From Brevibacterium ravenspurgense (GTDB lineage Bacteria > Actinomycetota > Actinomycetes > Actinomycetales > Brevibacteriaceae), in contig NZ_LQQC01000013.1 in the NCBI RefSeq assembly GCF_001584615.1, forward strand, positions 1 to 58,316: a stretch of DNA of 58,316 bases. Direction: 5' to 3'. The notes beneath the pieces were generated by a model. The model was not told the DNA's origin, did not search any database, and saw nothing but the letters and a program-made list of their open reading frames with translations. Shown here piece after piece: positions 1 through 7,274 of this stretch; position 1 is the stretch's first letter; every line of letters starts with the position of its first letter. Position numbers and translations under genes: made by a program.

Positions 1-57
1 GATGGTCTTCTCCTTCTTCGACGCCGCTGCATAAGCCAGAGTGTCCGTCCTATTCAT
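1..57 (-). CDS. Possible N-terminus of a leftward gene, cut by window edge
   Basis: An open frame on the minus strand begins with ATG at 57 and runs off the window after 19 codons, reading MNRTDTLAYAAASKKEKTI. A purine-rich stretch lies just before the ATG. The start resembles, by memory only, the N-termini of small helical proteins that accompany Tn554-like recombinases. The fragment is too short to assign a function, and it could be chance coding. Confidence 0.3.
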   Translation of the reverse strand, partial: MNRTDTLAYAAASKKEKTI

Positions 58-193
58 CCCATACCTGGCCTTCAATGACAATCCCTCACGATCCATACCC
101 CATGGTCGCCATACACCCACAAATTTCACGGGGAAAAATACATGAGGCACGGCCCCTGTTCACCCGGGGACTTTCCATGAGTCTCGTCGCGAT

Positions 194-223
194 TTGGCGC
201 ATCGGCGCGCATCGGTTTAGAAT
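194..223 (+). promoter_or_regulatory. Candidate promoter for the rpmB operon
   Basis: TTGGCG (194-199) and TAGAAT (218-223) are separated by 18 bases and resemble a housekeeping sigma promoter. A transcript from here would carry about 290 bases of leader. The match is by eye and not exclusive. Confidence 0.3.
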
Positions 224-368
224 AATTCCCTGTTGTGGCCGAATTGTGCCCCAACGCGCTCACACAGCGATGCTGAGCACAGGCCCTTCTCTCACAGGCC
301 TGACACACGCTGGTGAGACATCGTCGGAACTAGGGACTATCCACCCCGAAGGTTTCGCACAAGCCCTT

Positions 369-437
369 CACCGGGCAAAGAGCAACCACCGCTGTGTTCA
401 CGTCGGCGCGAACGCCGACAGGGGAACGAGCCCGGTG
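369..437 (+). promoter_or_regulatory. Structured leader element upstream of rpmB
   Basis: CACCGGGC (369-376) pairs perfectly with GCCCGGTG (430-437). Inside lies GTCGGCG (402-408), loop CGAA, CGCCGAC (413-419). GCCC at 363-366 could instead pair with GGGC at 373-376, giving a competing fold. This could be an autoregulatory or attenuation structure for the ribosomal protein operon. It matches no riboswitch class that I recognise. Confidence 0.35.
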
Positions 438-521
438 GAACTGTGAAGATGTCTCGGCGGCTGCCCTCACGCACTTAATGCGAGGACAACGCCGCCGGCA
501 GAAGTCAACTGGAGGAGAGTC

Positions 522-758
522 ATGGCAGCAGTCTGCCAGGTAACCGGGGCCACCCCTGGTTTTGGGAACAACGTCTCCCACTCGAACCGCCGCACCCGTC
601 GTCGGTTCGACATCAACATTCAGAAGAAGCGCTACTACGTGCCGTCGCTGCGCCGCAAGGTCACGCTGACGGTTTCGACCCGCGGCATCAAGGTCATTGA
701 CGCTCGCGGCATTGACGCTGTGGTCAACGAGCTCATCGCTAAGGGAGTGAAGCTCTGA
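522..758 (+). CDS. rpmB: 50S ribosomal protein L28
   Basis: The 78-residue product is a typical L28: it has the N-terminal CQVTG motif, the GNNVSHSN stretch and a basic body ending in [16 protein letters not shown]. It carries only one cysteine, so it is the zinc-free form like the E. coli protein. L28 sits in the large ribosomal subunit. A strong GGAGGAG site precedes the ATG. The stop overlaps the rpmG start (TGATG), so the genes are translationally coupled. In several actinobacteria zinc-free L28/L33/S14 sets are controlled by Zur, but no Zur box is visible here. Confidence 0.97.
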   Translation: MAAVCQVTGATPGFGNNVSHSNRRTRRRFDINIQKKRYYVPSLRRKVTLTVSTRGIKVIDARGIDAVVNELIAKGVKL

Positions 759-925
759 TGGCAAAAGCACAGGACGTACGCCCCATCATCAAGCTGAAGT
801 CAACGGCCGGAACCGGTTACACCTACGTGACCAAGAAGAACCGCCGCAACACCCCCGACCGCATCGTCATGAAGAAGTACGACCCAGTGGTCCGCAAGCA
901 CGTCGAATTCCGCGAGGAGCGCTGA
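758..925 (+). CDS. rpmG: 50S ribosomal protein L33
   Basis: A 55-codon gene starts with ATG at 758, overlapping the rpmB stop, and ends at TGA 923-925. The product reads [18 protein letters not shown] followed by the conserved [11 protein letters not shown] segment and ends HVEFREER. It has no cysteines, so it is the zinc-independent L33 type. It lies between L28 and S14 in the usual order. It is a structural protein of the large subunit near the E site. Confidence 0.96.
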   Translation: MAKAQDVRPIIKLKSTAGTGYTYVTKKNRRNTPDRIVMKKYDPVVRKHVEFREER

Positions 926-931
926 TAGTCA

Positions 932-1237
932 ATGGCTAAGAAGTCTAAGATCGCACGCGAAAAGCAGCGCCAGGCCATCGTCGAGCGCTACGCTGAACGC
1001 CGCGCCGAACTCAAGCGTCAGCTGGTTCACCCCGATTCCACCGACGAACAGCGCGAGGAAGCACGCCTGGGTCTGCAGAAGCTGCCCCGCGATGCTTCGC
1101 CGGTCCGTCTGCGCAACCGCGACCAGGTTGACGGTCGTCCGCGCGGTTACCTCCGCAAGTTCGGTGTTTCCCGTGTTCGCTTCCGGGAAATGGCCCACAA
1201 GGGCGAGCTTCCCGGCGTTACCAAGTCGAGCTGGTAA
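932..1237 (+). CDS. rpsN: 30S ribosomal protein S14, zinc-free type
   Basis: At 101 residues this is the long S14 form that lacks the CxxC zinc ribbon of the 61-residue form. It starts [14 protein letters not shown], has the [19 protein letters not shown] core and ends with a lysine/serine/tryptophan tail, all typical of the family. It begins 6 bases after rpmG and completes a run of zinc-free ribosomal proteins. S14 binds 16S rRNA in the head of the small subunit. Confidence 0.97.
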   Translation: MAKKSKIAREKQRQAIVERYAERRAELKRQLVHPDSTDEQREEARLGLQKLPRDASPVRLRNRDQVDGRPRGYLRKFGVSRVRFREMAHKGELPGVTKSSW

Positions 1238-1295
1238 GGTTTTTCCTGTTCGTCTCGGTTATACCGAAACCTAAGTCCTAGAGGAGGACGTTCTT

Positions 1296-1580
1296 ATGGC
1301 TAAGAACCGCAGCGAGCTTGTCGCAGAAGTTGCAGACAAGTCCGGCCTGACCCAGAAGCAGGTCTCCGACGTTCTCGATGGTGTCTTCGACGCCTTCGCA
1401 GATGTCGTCAGCAAGGGCGAAAAGCTCACCATCCCGGGCTGGCTGTCCGTTGAGCGCACCGAACGTGCCGCTCGCAAGGGCCGCAACCCGCAGACCGGCG
1501 AGGAAATCCAGATTCCCGCTGGCTACTCCGTGAAGCTTTCGGCTGGTTCGAAGCTCAAGGCTGCTGCAGGCAAGCCCTGA
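1296..1580 (+). CDS. HU-family nucleoid DNA-binding protein
   Basis: The 94-residue protein has the HU fold signature: an N-terminal helical half (MAKNRSELVAEVADKSG) and the DNA-binding arm motif GRNPQTGEEIQIPA near residues 64-77. It bends and compacts DNA as a dimer. It lacks the long lysine/alanine-rich tail of mycobacterial HU, so it is the short form. A strong GAGGAGG site precedes the ATG, 58 bases after rpsN; it may be co-transcribed with the ribosomal genes or use its own promoter in that gap. A terminator follows at 1652. Confidence 0.95.
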   Translation: MAKNRSELVAEVADKSGLTQKQVSDVLDGVFDAFADVVSKGEKLTIPGWLSVERTERAARKGRNPQTGEEIQIPAGYSVKLSAGSKLKAAAGKP

Positions 1581-1651
1581 TCAAGCAGACTGAGGACTTC
1601 AACGTTCTTTAGCTCTGACCGCAGCGCCTAGGTGCAGCGGCGAGCACTCGC

Positions 1652-1690
1652 GAGGGGATCCCGACGTTTGTCGGGGTCCCCTCGTTGTTT
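1652..1690 (+). terminator. Rho-independent terminator after HU gene
   Basis: GAGGGGATCCCGAC (1652-1665), loop GTTT, then GTCGGGGTCCCCTC (1670-1683) form a 14-bp stem with a single T-G wobble. A T-rich stretch (TGTTTTGTG) follows. It ends the rpmB-HU transcript. Confidence 0.85.
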
Positions 1691-1805
1691 TGTGTGTGCG
1701 GTTTGGGGTGGGTTTGGTGGGGTGGTTGCTGGTTTGTGCTGCTTGTGCGCTGGAGGGGCTGCTGGTGGGGCTGCTGGATTCCTGGGGGTCATTTGGCGCT
1801 GGGGG

Positions 1806-1936
1806 CACCCGGTGGCCGGATTCTGCGCTTTAGGCACGAATCCACCCGTTAGCCGCAAGGGGACACCCGTTAGCCGGGATCTGCGCTTTAGCAGTAACTG
1901 CTAACGGGAGTTTTTGTTGCTAAAGCGTGGGTGGCT
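1806..1936 (+). repeat. Intergenic repeat A, copy 1
   Basis: The unit starts CACCCGGTGGCCGGATTCTG. It contains CCCGTTAGC (1866-1874) paired with GCTAACGGG (1900-1908), and a nested perfect palindrome TTAGCAGTAACTGCTAA (1888-1904). A TTTTTGTT run follows at 1911, so the unit's end looks like a terminator. Copies 2 and 3 lie 269 and 579 bases further on. Confidence 0.85.
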
Positions 1937-2074
1937 GCTGGGTAGCGCCGAGGTGTCAGGTTGGGCTGGCTGCTGGAAGTGGGCCGAGGTGCCGGGTCGC
2001 CGAGGTGGGTGCTGGTGGTCAGGGGAGCAGCGCCTCGTGTTTGTGGTGGGAGCGGGCTTGTTGCTGGCCGCGGG

Positions 2075-2210
2075 CACCCGGTGGCCGGATTCTGCGCTTT
2101 AGGCACGGATCCACCCGTTAGTCGCACGGGGGCACCCGTTAGCCGGGATATGCGCTTTAGCAGTAACTGCTAACGGGAGTTTTTGTTGCTAAGGCGTGGG
2201 TGGGTGCTGG
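2075..2210 (+). repeat. Intergenic repeat A, copy 2
   Basis: Nearly identical to copy 1. CCCGTTAGC is at 2135-2143, GCTAACGGG at 2169-2177 and the 17-base palindrome at 2157-2173, again followed by TTTTTGTT. The few substitutions (for example GGGATA for GGGATC) lie outside the pairing arms. Confidence 0.85.
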
Positions 2211-2384
2211 TGGTCAGGGGAGCAGCGCCTCGTGTTTGTGGTGGGAGCGGGCTTGTTGCTAAAGCGTGGGTGGGTGCTGGAAGTGGGGCGACGCGTCGAG
2301 GCGTTTGGTCGGGTGGTTGCTGGTTTGTGCTGCTTGTGCGCTGGAGGGGCTGTTGTATCCGTGGGGGTCATTTGGTTTTGAGGA

Positions 2385-2520
2385 CACCCGGTGGCCGGAT
2401 TCTGCGCTTTAGGCACGGATCCACCCGTTAGCCGCAAGGGGACACCCGTTAGCCGGGATCTGCGCTTTAGCAGTGACTGCTAACGGGAGTTTTTGTTGCT
2501 AAGGCGTGGGTGGGTGCTGG
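2385..2520 (+). repeat. Intergenic repeat A, copy 3
   Basis: Nearly identical to copies 1 and 2. CCCGTTAGC is at 2445-2453 and GCTAACGGG at 2479-2487. The palindrome is TTAGCAGTGACTGCTAA (2467-2483): its only change, A to G, is at the unpaired centre, so the symmetry is kept. Confidence 0.85.
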
Positions 2521-2667
2521 AAGTGGGGCGAGGCGCCGAGGTGTCAGGTTGGGCTGGCTGCTGAAGGGAGTCTCCCCTCGGCTAAGGCGTGGATTCGTTG
2601 CTAACCGGTGTGCCCCAGCGCCTCACGCCGGGGCCGAACCTCGGCAGCGCGCCGCGAAAACACCCCG

Positions 2668-2701
2668 TAAGTGTTGTCCAACATATTGGACAACACTTAC
2701 A
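2668..2701. promoter_or_regulatory. Perfect 15-bp inverted repeat, probable hut operator
   Basis: GTAAGTGTTGTCCAA, spacer CATA, then TTGGACAACACTTAC form a perfect palindrome about 80 bases before the hutU start. Its position and length suit an operator for a dimeric or tetrameric repressor. Two IclR-family genes at the end of the cluster are the natural candidates; that link is inference. Confidence 0.75.
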
Positions 2702-2718
2702 GGCTTCGCTGGTTTACA

Positions 2719-2764
2719 GGGCTCGTAGAGGTTGACCATAAAAGGAGACAACCCCTACGAGCCC
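2719..2764 (+). promoter_or_regulatory. Long hairpin in the hutU leader
   Basis: GGGCTCGTAG-A-GGTTG (2719-2734) pairs with CAACC-C-CTACGAGCCC (2749-2764): 15 of 16 pairs with one A-C mismatch. The 14-base loop contains AAAGGAGA, which looks like a ribosome site but has no usable start codon near it. The stem ends a few bases before the TTGGAGAG ribosome site of hutU. It could be an attenuator, a translational control hairpin or a second protein-binding site. Confidence 0.6.
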
Positions 2765-2781
2765 TTGGAGAGCCGACGACG

Positions 2782-4479
2782 ATGTCCTACACCAGGCACG
2801 ATCCCAGCCGCACAGTCCGTGCGCCCCGCGGTACGGAGATCACCGCACGCAGCTGGCAGACGGAAGCCGCGATGCGCATGCTCATGAACAACCTCGACCC
2901 CGAGGTTGCCGAAAGGCCCGAAGACCTCGTGGTCTACGGCGGAACTGGCAGAGCAGCCCGCAGCTGGGAAGCCTTTGACGCGATCGTCGATACTCTCAAA
3001 GAACTGCGCGAAGACGAAACTCTGCTCGTTCAGTCCGGCAAGCCCGTCGGAGTGCTCCGCACCCACGAATGGGCACCGCGCGTGCTGATTGCCAATTCAA
3101 ACCTCGTGGGCGACTGGGCCAACTGGGAGCACTTCCGCAAGCTCGAAGCCGAAGGCCTCATGATGTACGGCCAGATGACCGCAGGTTCGTGGATCTACAT
3201 CGCCACGCAGGGCATCCTCCAGGGCACCTACGAAACCTTCGCCGCTGTTGCCAACGAACACTTCGACGGCACACTCGCCGGCACGCTCACCGTCACCGCC
3301 GGGTGCGGCGGAATGGGCGGTGCCCAGCCGCTTTCAGTCACACTCAACGGAGGCGCGTGCCTCATCATCGACGTCGACCGGACCCGCATGGAGCGCCGCC
3401 AGGGCAAACGCTACCTCGACGAGGTTGTTTCGGACCTCGACGAAGCTCTCGACCTGGTTCTCGCAGCCAAAGCTGACAAGCGCGCCCTTTCTGTGGGTCT
3501 GGTGGGCAACGCGGCGGACATTCTGCCGGAGCTGCTGGACCGCGGTGTTGCCGTCGACATCGTGACCGACCAAACCTCAGCGCACGACCCCCTGTCCTAC
3601 CTGCCGCTTGGTGTCAGCGTGGACGAATGGTCTGAAGAAGCCGAAGAGAACCCCGAAAAGTTCACCCTGCGCGCGCAGGAGTCGATGGCCAAGCACGTCG
3701 CCGCAATGGTCGGCTTCCAGGACAAGGGCGCGGTCGTGTTCGACTACGGCAACTCCATCCGCGATGAAGCCCGCAAGGCCGGTTATGACCGTGCCTTTGA
3801 GTTCCCCGGCTTTGTGCCCGCCTACATCCGACCGCTGTTCTGCGAGGGCCTCGGCCCCTTCCGCTGGGTCGCCCTGTCCGGAGATCCGGAAGATATTCGG
3901 GTGACTGACGAAGCACTCAAAGAGCTCTTCCCTGACAACGACCACCTGCACCGTTGGCTCGACGCCGCACAGGAGTACGTCGAGTTCGAAGGTCTGCCCG
4001 CCCGCATCTGCTGGCTGGGCTACCGGGAGCGCCACAAGGCGGGCCTGCTGTTCAACCAGCTGGTTGCCGACGGCAAAGTGTCGGCCCCCATCGTCATCGG
4101 CCGCGACCACCTGGATTCGGGCTCCGTGGCGAGCCCCTACCGCGAAACCGAAGCCATGCGCGACGGCTCGGATGCCGTGGCTGACTGGCCTTTGCTCAAC
4201 GCCCTGGTCAACACCTCGTCGGGTGCCAGCTGGGTGTCCCTGCACCACGGGGGAGGTGTCGGCATGGGTCGATCTATTCACGCCGGCCAGGTCTCGGTTG
4301 CCGATGGCACGGAACTTGCCGCGCAGAAGCTCGAGCGTCTGCTGACGAACGACCCCGCGATGGGCGTCATCCGCCACGTGGATGCTGGCTACGAGCGCGC
4401 TCACAAGGTCGCCGCTGAGCGCGGGCTGTGGGTTCCCGCAGATGAAAATCTCAACCGCCGCGCCGAGCAGGACGCGTAG
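2782..4479 (+). CDS. hutU: Urocanate hydratase
   Basis: Urocanase adds water to urocanate to give imidazolonepropionate, the second step of histidine breakdown, using tightly bound NAD+. The 565-residue product has the glycine-rich NAD motif [11 protein letters not shown] (about 174-184) and the conserved [10 protein letters not shown] with the essential cysteine near residue 354. I start at ATG 2782, giving [12 protein letters not shown], because the family N-terminus (RAPRGTE...) follows at once and a GGAGAG site lies upstream. A longer in-frame start at 2671 would lie inside the operator palindrome. It is the first gene of the hut cluster. Confidence 0.97.
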   Translation: MSYTRHDPSRTVRAPRGTEITARSWQTEAAMRMLMNNLDPEVAERPEDLVVYGGTGRAARSWEAFDAIVDTLKELREDETLLVQSGKPVGVLRTHEWAPRVLIANSNLVGDWANWEHFRKLEAEGLMMYGQMTAGSWIYIATQGILQGTYETFAAVANEHFDGTLAGTLTVTAGCGGMGGAQPLSVTLNGGACLIIDVDRTRMERRQGKRYLDEVVSDLDEALDLVLAAKADKRALSVGLVGNAADILPELLDRGVAVDIVTDQTSAHDPLSYLPLGVSVDEWSEEAEENPEKFTLRAQESMAKHVAAMVGFQDKGAVVFDYGNSIRDEARKAGYDRAFEFPGFVPAYIRPLFCEGLGPFRWVALSGDPEDIRVTDEALKELFPDNDHLHRWLDAAQEYVEFEGLPARICWLGYRERHKAGLLFNQLVADGKVSAPIVIGRDHLDSGSVASPYRETEAMRDGSDAVADWPLLNALVNTSSGASWVSLHHGGGVGMGRSIHAGQVSVADGTELAAQKLERLLTNDPAMGVIRHVDAGYERAHKVAAERGLWVPADENLNRRAEQDA

Positions 4480-4488
4480 GCTGAAGTC

Positions 4489-5697
4489 ATGACTTCTCTG
4501 CTTGTCACCGACATTGCTGAGCTCGTCACGAACGACCCGCACGCGCAGGACCTCCTGGGCGTGCGGCAGAACGCTGCGCTGCTCGTTGAGGACGGCACGG
4601 TGGCCTGGGTCGGCGACACCGGGCAGGCGCCGGCCGCGGACGAGGTGGTGCCTGCCTCAGGCCGCGCTGTCATCCCGGGTTTCGTCGACAGTCACAATCA
4701 CTTGATCTTCGCGGGCGACCGCTCGGAGGAGTTCGCCGCCCGCATGGCCGGGCAGGCGTATTCGGCCGGCGGAATCGCCACCACGGTCAGCGCGACTCGC
4801 GAAGCTTCGGCCCAGCAGCTGGAGGACAACCTCGTTCGTCTGCTGCGGCAGGCGGAGCACAGCGGCACCACGACGTTTGAGATCAAGTCCGGCTACGGCC
4901 TGACGGTCGAAAGCGAACTCGAGGCGCTGCGCATTGCCCGCCGGCACACCGAGGAGACGACCCTCATGGCAGCCCACGTGGTGCCGGCCGAATACAAGGA
5001 AGCGCCGGATAACTACGTCGACCTCATCATCGATCAGATGATCCCGCGGGCAGCTCAGGAGGGCCTGGCCAAGTGGCTTGACGTGTTCTGTGAGGAAGGC
5101 GCCTTTGATATCGCGCAGACCCGCCGGATTGTCGACGCGGGGCTCGCCCACGGTCTGAAGCCTCGCCTGCACGCGAATCAGCTGAGCGATATGGGCGCCA
5201 TGGCCCTGGCTGCTGAGGTCGGTGCGGTGTCGGCTGATCACGCGACTTTTGTCAGTGATGAGGACCTGGCTCGCATTGCCGAGGTGGGAACTGTGCTCAC
5301 GCTGCTGCCCAGCATTGAGTTCTCTACTCGCCAGCCGTACCCGGATGTCCGCAGGTATCACGAGGCGGGGGTCACGGTGGCGATTGCATCTGACTGCAAT
5401 CCGGGCAGCGGCTTTTCGAATTCGATTCCCTTCTGCATGGCCATTGCCGTACGCGATATGCACTTCACGGTCGAGCAGGCGCTGTGGTCGGCCACGGCCG
5501 GCGGTGCGCGCGCCCTGCAGCGGACCGATGTGGGTGCGCTGACCGTGGGCAGTCGGGCTGATTTCAGCATTCTGGATGCCCCGTCCTATCGGCATTTGGT
5601 CTACCGGCCCGGCGTGCAGCAGATCGCTGAGGTCTACCGCGCCGGCACACTCATCTCCTCGAACCCATCCCCATTCACATGTAAGGAGCTCCCGTGA
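4489..5697 (+). CDS. hutI: Imidazolonepropionase
   Basis: This metal-dependent amidohydrolase opens 4-imidazolone-5-propionate to N-formimidoyl-glutamate, the third step of the pathway. The 402-residue protein shows the metal-binding DSHNHLIFAGDR (H69 and H71), the EIKSGYGLT segment and the ASDCNPGSGFS loop near residue 300, all typical of HutI. It starts 9 bases after hutU, and its stop overlaps the GTG start of hutH. No strong ribosome site is seen, which fits coupling to hutU. Confidence 0.97.
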   Translation: MTSLLVTDIAELVTNDPHAQDLLGVRQNAALLVEDGTVAWVGDTGQAPAADEVVPASGRAVIPGFVDSHNHLIFAGDRSEEFAARMAGQAYSAGGIATTVSATREASAQQLEDNLVRLLRQAEHSGTTTFEIKSGYGLTVESELEALRIARRHTEETTLMAAHVVPAEYKEAPDNYVDLIIDQMIPRAAQEGLAKWLDVFCEEGAFDIAQTRRIVDAGLAHGLKPRLHANQLSDMGAMALAAEVGAVSADHATFVSDEDLARIAEVGTVLTLLPSIEFSTRQPYPDVRRYHEAGVTVAIASDCNPGSGFSNSIPFCMAIAVRDMHFTVEQALWSATAGGARALQRTDVGALTVGSRADFSILDAPSYRHLVYRPGVQQIAEVYRAGTLISSNPSPFTCKELP

Positions 5698-7274
5698 CGA
5701 CTTCTGTCGCTCTTGATCCCCAGGCTCTGTCGTTTGCCGATGTCATAGCTGTTGCCCGGCACGGCGCACAGGTCACCATCCCCGATTCCGTTCTCGCCGA
5801 TGTCGCAGAGGCCCGACGTGCGGTGGATGCTCTGGCCGCCCACCCGAAGCCCGTCTACGGAGTTTCGACCGGCTTCGGAGCGCTCGCACAGCGCCACATT
5901 CCGCACGAGAGCCGCGCGCAGCTGCAGAAGTCGCTCATCCGCTCCCACGCTGCGGGCATCGGCGACCCGGTAGAGGTCGAGGTGGTGCGTGCGCTCATGC
6001 TGCTGCGCGCCCGCACTCTGGCCACCGGGCGGACGGGTGTGAAGGTTGAGACCCTGCAGACCTATGTTGAGATTCTCAACGCCGGCATCACCCCGTGGGT
6101 GCATGAGCACGGTTCGCTCGGCTGTTCTGGTGACCTCGCCCCGCTGTCGGCGTGTGCGCTCGTGGTGATGGGCGAAGGGAAGGTGCACGGCCCGGACGGT
6201 GAGCCCGTCGATGCTGGCCCCGTCCTTGCCGAAGCCGGCATCACTCCGGTGCAGTTGGAGGAAAAGGAGGGCTTGGCGCTCGTCAATGGAACCGACGGGA
6301 TGCTGGGCATGCTCATCCTTGCGCTGTACGACCTTGAAAAGCTTTTGACGACCGCTGATATCAGCGCGGCTATGTCTGTTGAGTCCCAGTTGGGCACCGA
6401 CCAGGTGTTCAAGCCCGAACTGCACTACCCTCTGCGCCCACATCCGGGCCAGCGCACGAGTGCCGGCAATATGTTTGCGGCTCTGCAGGATTCCGAGATC
6501 ATGGCCAGCCACCGGGATTCGGAGCATTTGGTGCAGGATGCGTATTCGCTCCGCTGTTCGCCGCAGGTGACCGGAGCCGCCCGGGATGCCGCAGTGTTTG
6601 CGGCGCAGGTGGCCGCACGCGAAATCCGGTCGGCGGTGGACAACCCGGTGGTTCTCCCGGACGGCACCGTGTCCTCCAATGGCAACTTCCACGGAGCTCC
6701 GCTTGCCCACCAGTTGGACTTCTTGGCGATTGTGGCTGCCGATGTCGCCTCAATTGCGGAGCGTCGCACGGATCGGGCGATGGACAAGACGCGCAATGAG
6801 GGCCTGCACTCGTTCTTGGCGCACGACCCGGGTGTGGATTCGGGTCTGATGATTGCGCATTACACGCAGGCGGCCATGGTGTCGGAATCCAAGCGACTGG
6901 CCACACCGGCGAGTGTTGATTCGATTCCGTCGTCGGCGATGCAGGAAGACCACGTGTCGATGGGGTGGGGTGCGGCCCGCAAACTGCGCCAGTCTTTGGA
7001 CAACCTTGCGCGTGTTCTGGCAGTCGAAATCTATGCGGCAGCGCGGGCGGCGGATCTGCGTGACGCGGCCGCCAGCCCCGTGACCGGTGCTGTCATCAGC
7101 CTGCTGCGCGAAACCGTTCCCGGCCCCGGCTCGGACCGCTTCATGTCGCCCGAACTCGCGCAGACTGTTGAGCTTGTGACCAGCGGCGCTGTCCTCACCG
7201 CCGCTTCGGAAGCGGGAACGTTCGAGCACACGCTCGCGGATGTCGACGGCACGGTGCTCACCGGGGTCAGCTGA
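5694..7274 (+). CDS. hutH: Histidine ammonia-lyase
   Basis: Histidase removes ammonia from L-histidine to give urocanate, the first step of the pathway. The 526-residue product has the family core, including the loop that cyclises to the MIO cofactor. Here that loop reads GSLGCSGDLAPLS with Cys-Ser-Gly at 144-146, where the textbook triad is Ala-Ser-Gly. The start is GTG 5694, overlapping the hutI stop and preceded by AAGGAG. The stop overlaps the next ATG (7274). The cluster is therefore tightly coupled although hutH lies third in order. Confidence 0.97.
   Translation: MTTSVALDPQALSFADVIAVARHGAQVTIPDSVLADVAEARRAVDALAAHPKPVYGVSTGFGALAQRHIPHESRAQLQKSLIRSHAAGIGDPVEVEVVRALMLLRARTLATGRTGVKVETLQTYVEILNAGITPWVHEHGSLGCSGDLAPLSACALVVMGEGKVHGPDGEPVDAGPVLAEAGITPVQLEEKEGLALVNGTDGMLGMLILALYDLEKLLTTADISAAMSVESQLGTDQVFKPELHYPLRPHPGQRTSAGNMFAALQDSEIMASHRDSEHLVQDAYSLRCSPQVTGAARDAAVFAAQVAAREIRSAVDNPVVLPDGTVSSNGNFHGAPLAHQLDFLAIVAADVASIAERRTDRAMDKTRNEGLHSFLAHDPGVDSGLMIAHYTQAAMVSESKRLATPASVDSIPSSAMQEDHVSMGWGAARKLRQSLDNLARVLAVEIYAAARAADLRDAAASPVTGAVISLLRETVPGPGSDRFMSPELAQTVELVTSGAVLTAASEAGTFEHTLADVDGTVLTGVS

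Larger units (their letters stand above)
58..521. other. Non-coding leader region before rpmB
   Basis: I see no convincing gene in these 464 bases; the open frames lack ribosome sites and recognisable protein. The second half holds inverted repeats (369-376 with 430-437, and 402-408 with 413-419) that could fold in a transcript. I looked for a Zur operator, because the downstream ribosomal proteins are the zinc-free type, and saw none. Confidence 0.6.
1691..2667. other. Repeat-rich non-coding region between HU and hut cluster
   Basis: There is no believable gene here; the open frames are GT-rich and change with the repeats. The region holds three copies of a ~135-bp repeat, and larger shuffled blocks lie between them: a GCTGGTTTGTGCTGCTTGTG block occurs at about 1729 and 2319, and a CAGCGCCTCGTGTTTGTGGT block at about 2028 and 2223. 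The pattern suggests growth by repeated duplication. Confidence 0.75.

Noticed and set aside
75..446. Open frame of 123 codons before rpmB
   Set aside because: No ribosome site, no recognisable family and unusual composition; it overlaps the structured leader.
58..521. Zur operator before rpmB
   Set aside because: The zinc-free L28/L33/S14 set suggested it, but no TGAWAAT-type palindrome is present in this region.
1806..2520. CRISPR array
   Set aside because: Repeats are ~135 bases with spacings of 269 and 310 bases, not 24-40-base repeats with even spacers, and no cas genes are present.
2671..2781. A 37-codon N-terminal extension of hutU starting at 2671
   Set aside because: It would translate the operator palindrome and the leader hairpin, and the family N-terminus begins after ATG 2782, which has its own ribosome site.
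3577..4542. Long antisense open frames opposite hutU and many other genes
   Set aside because: They arise from high-GC third positions; they have no ribosome sites or family motifs and lie opposite well-identified proteins.
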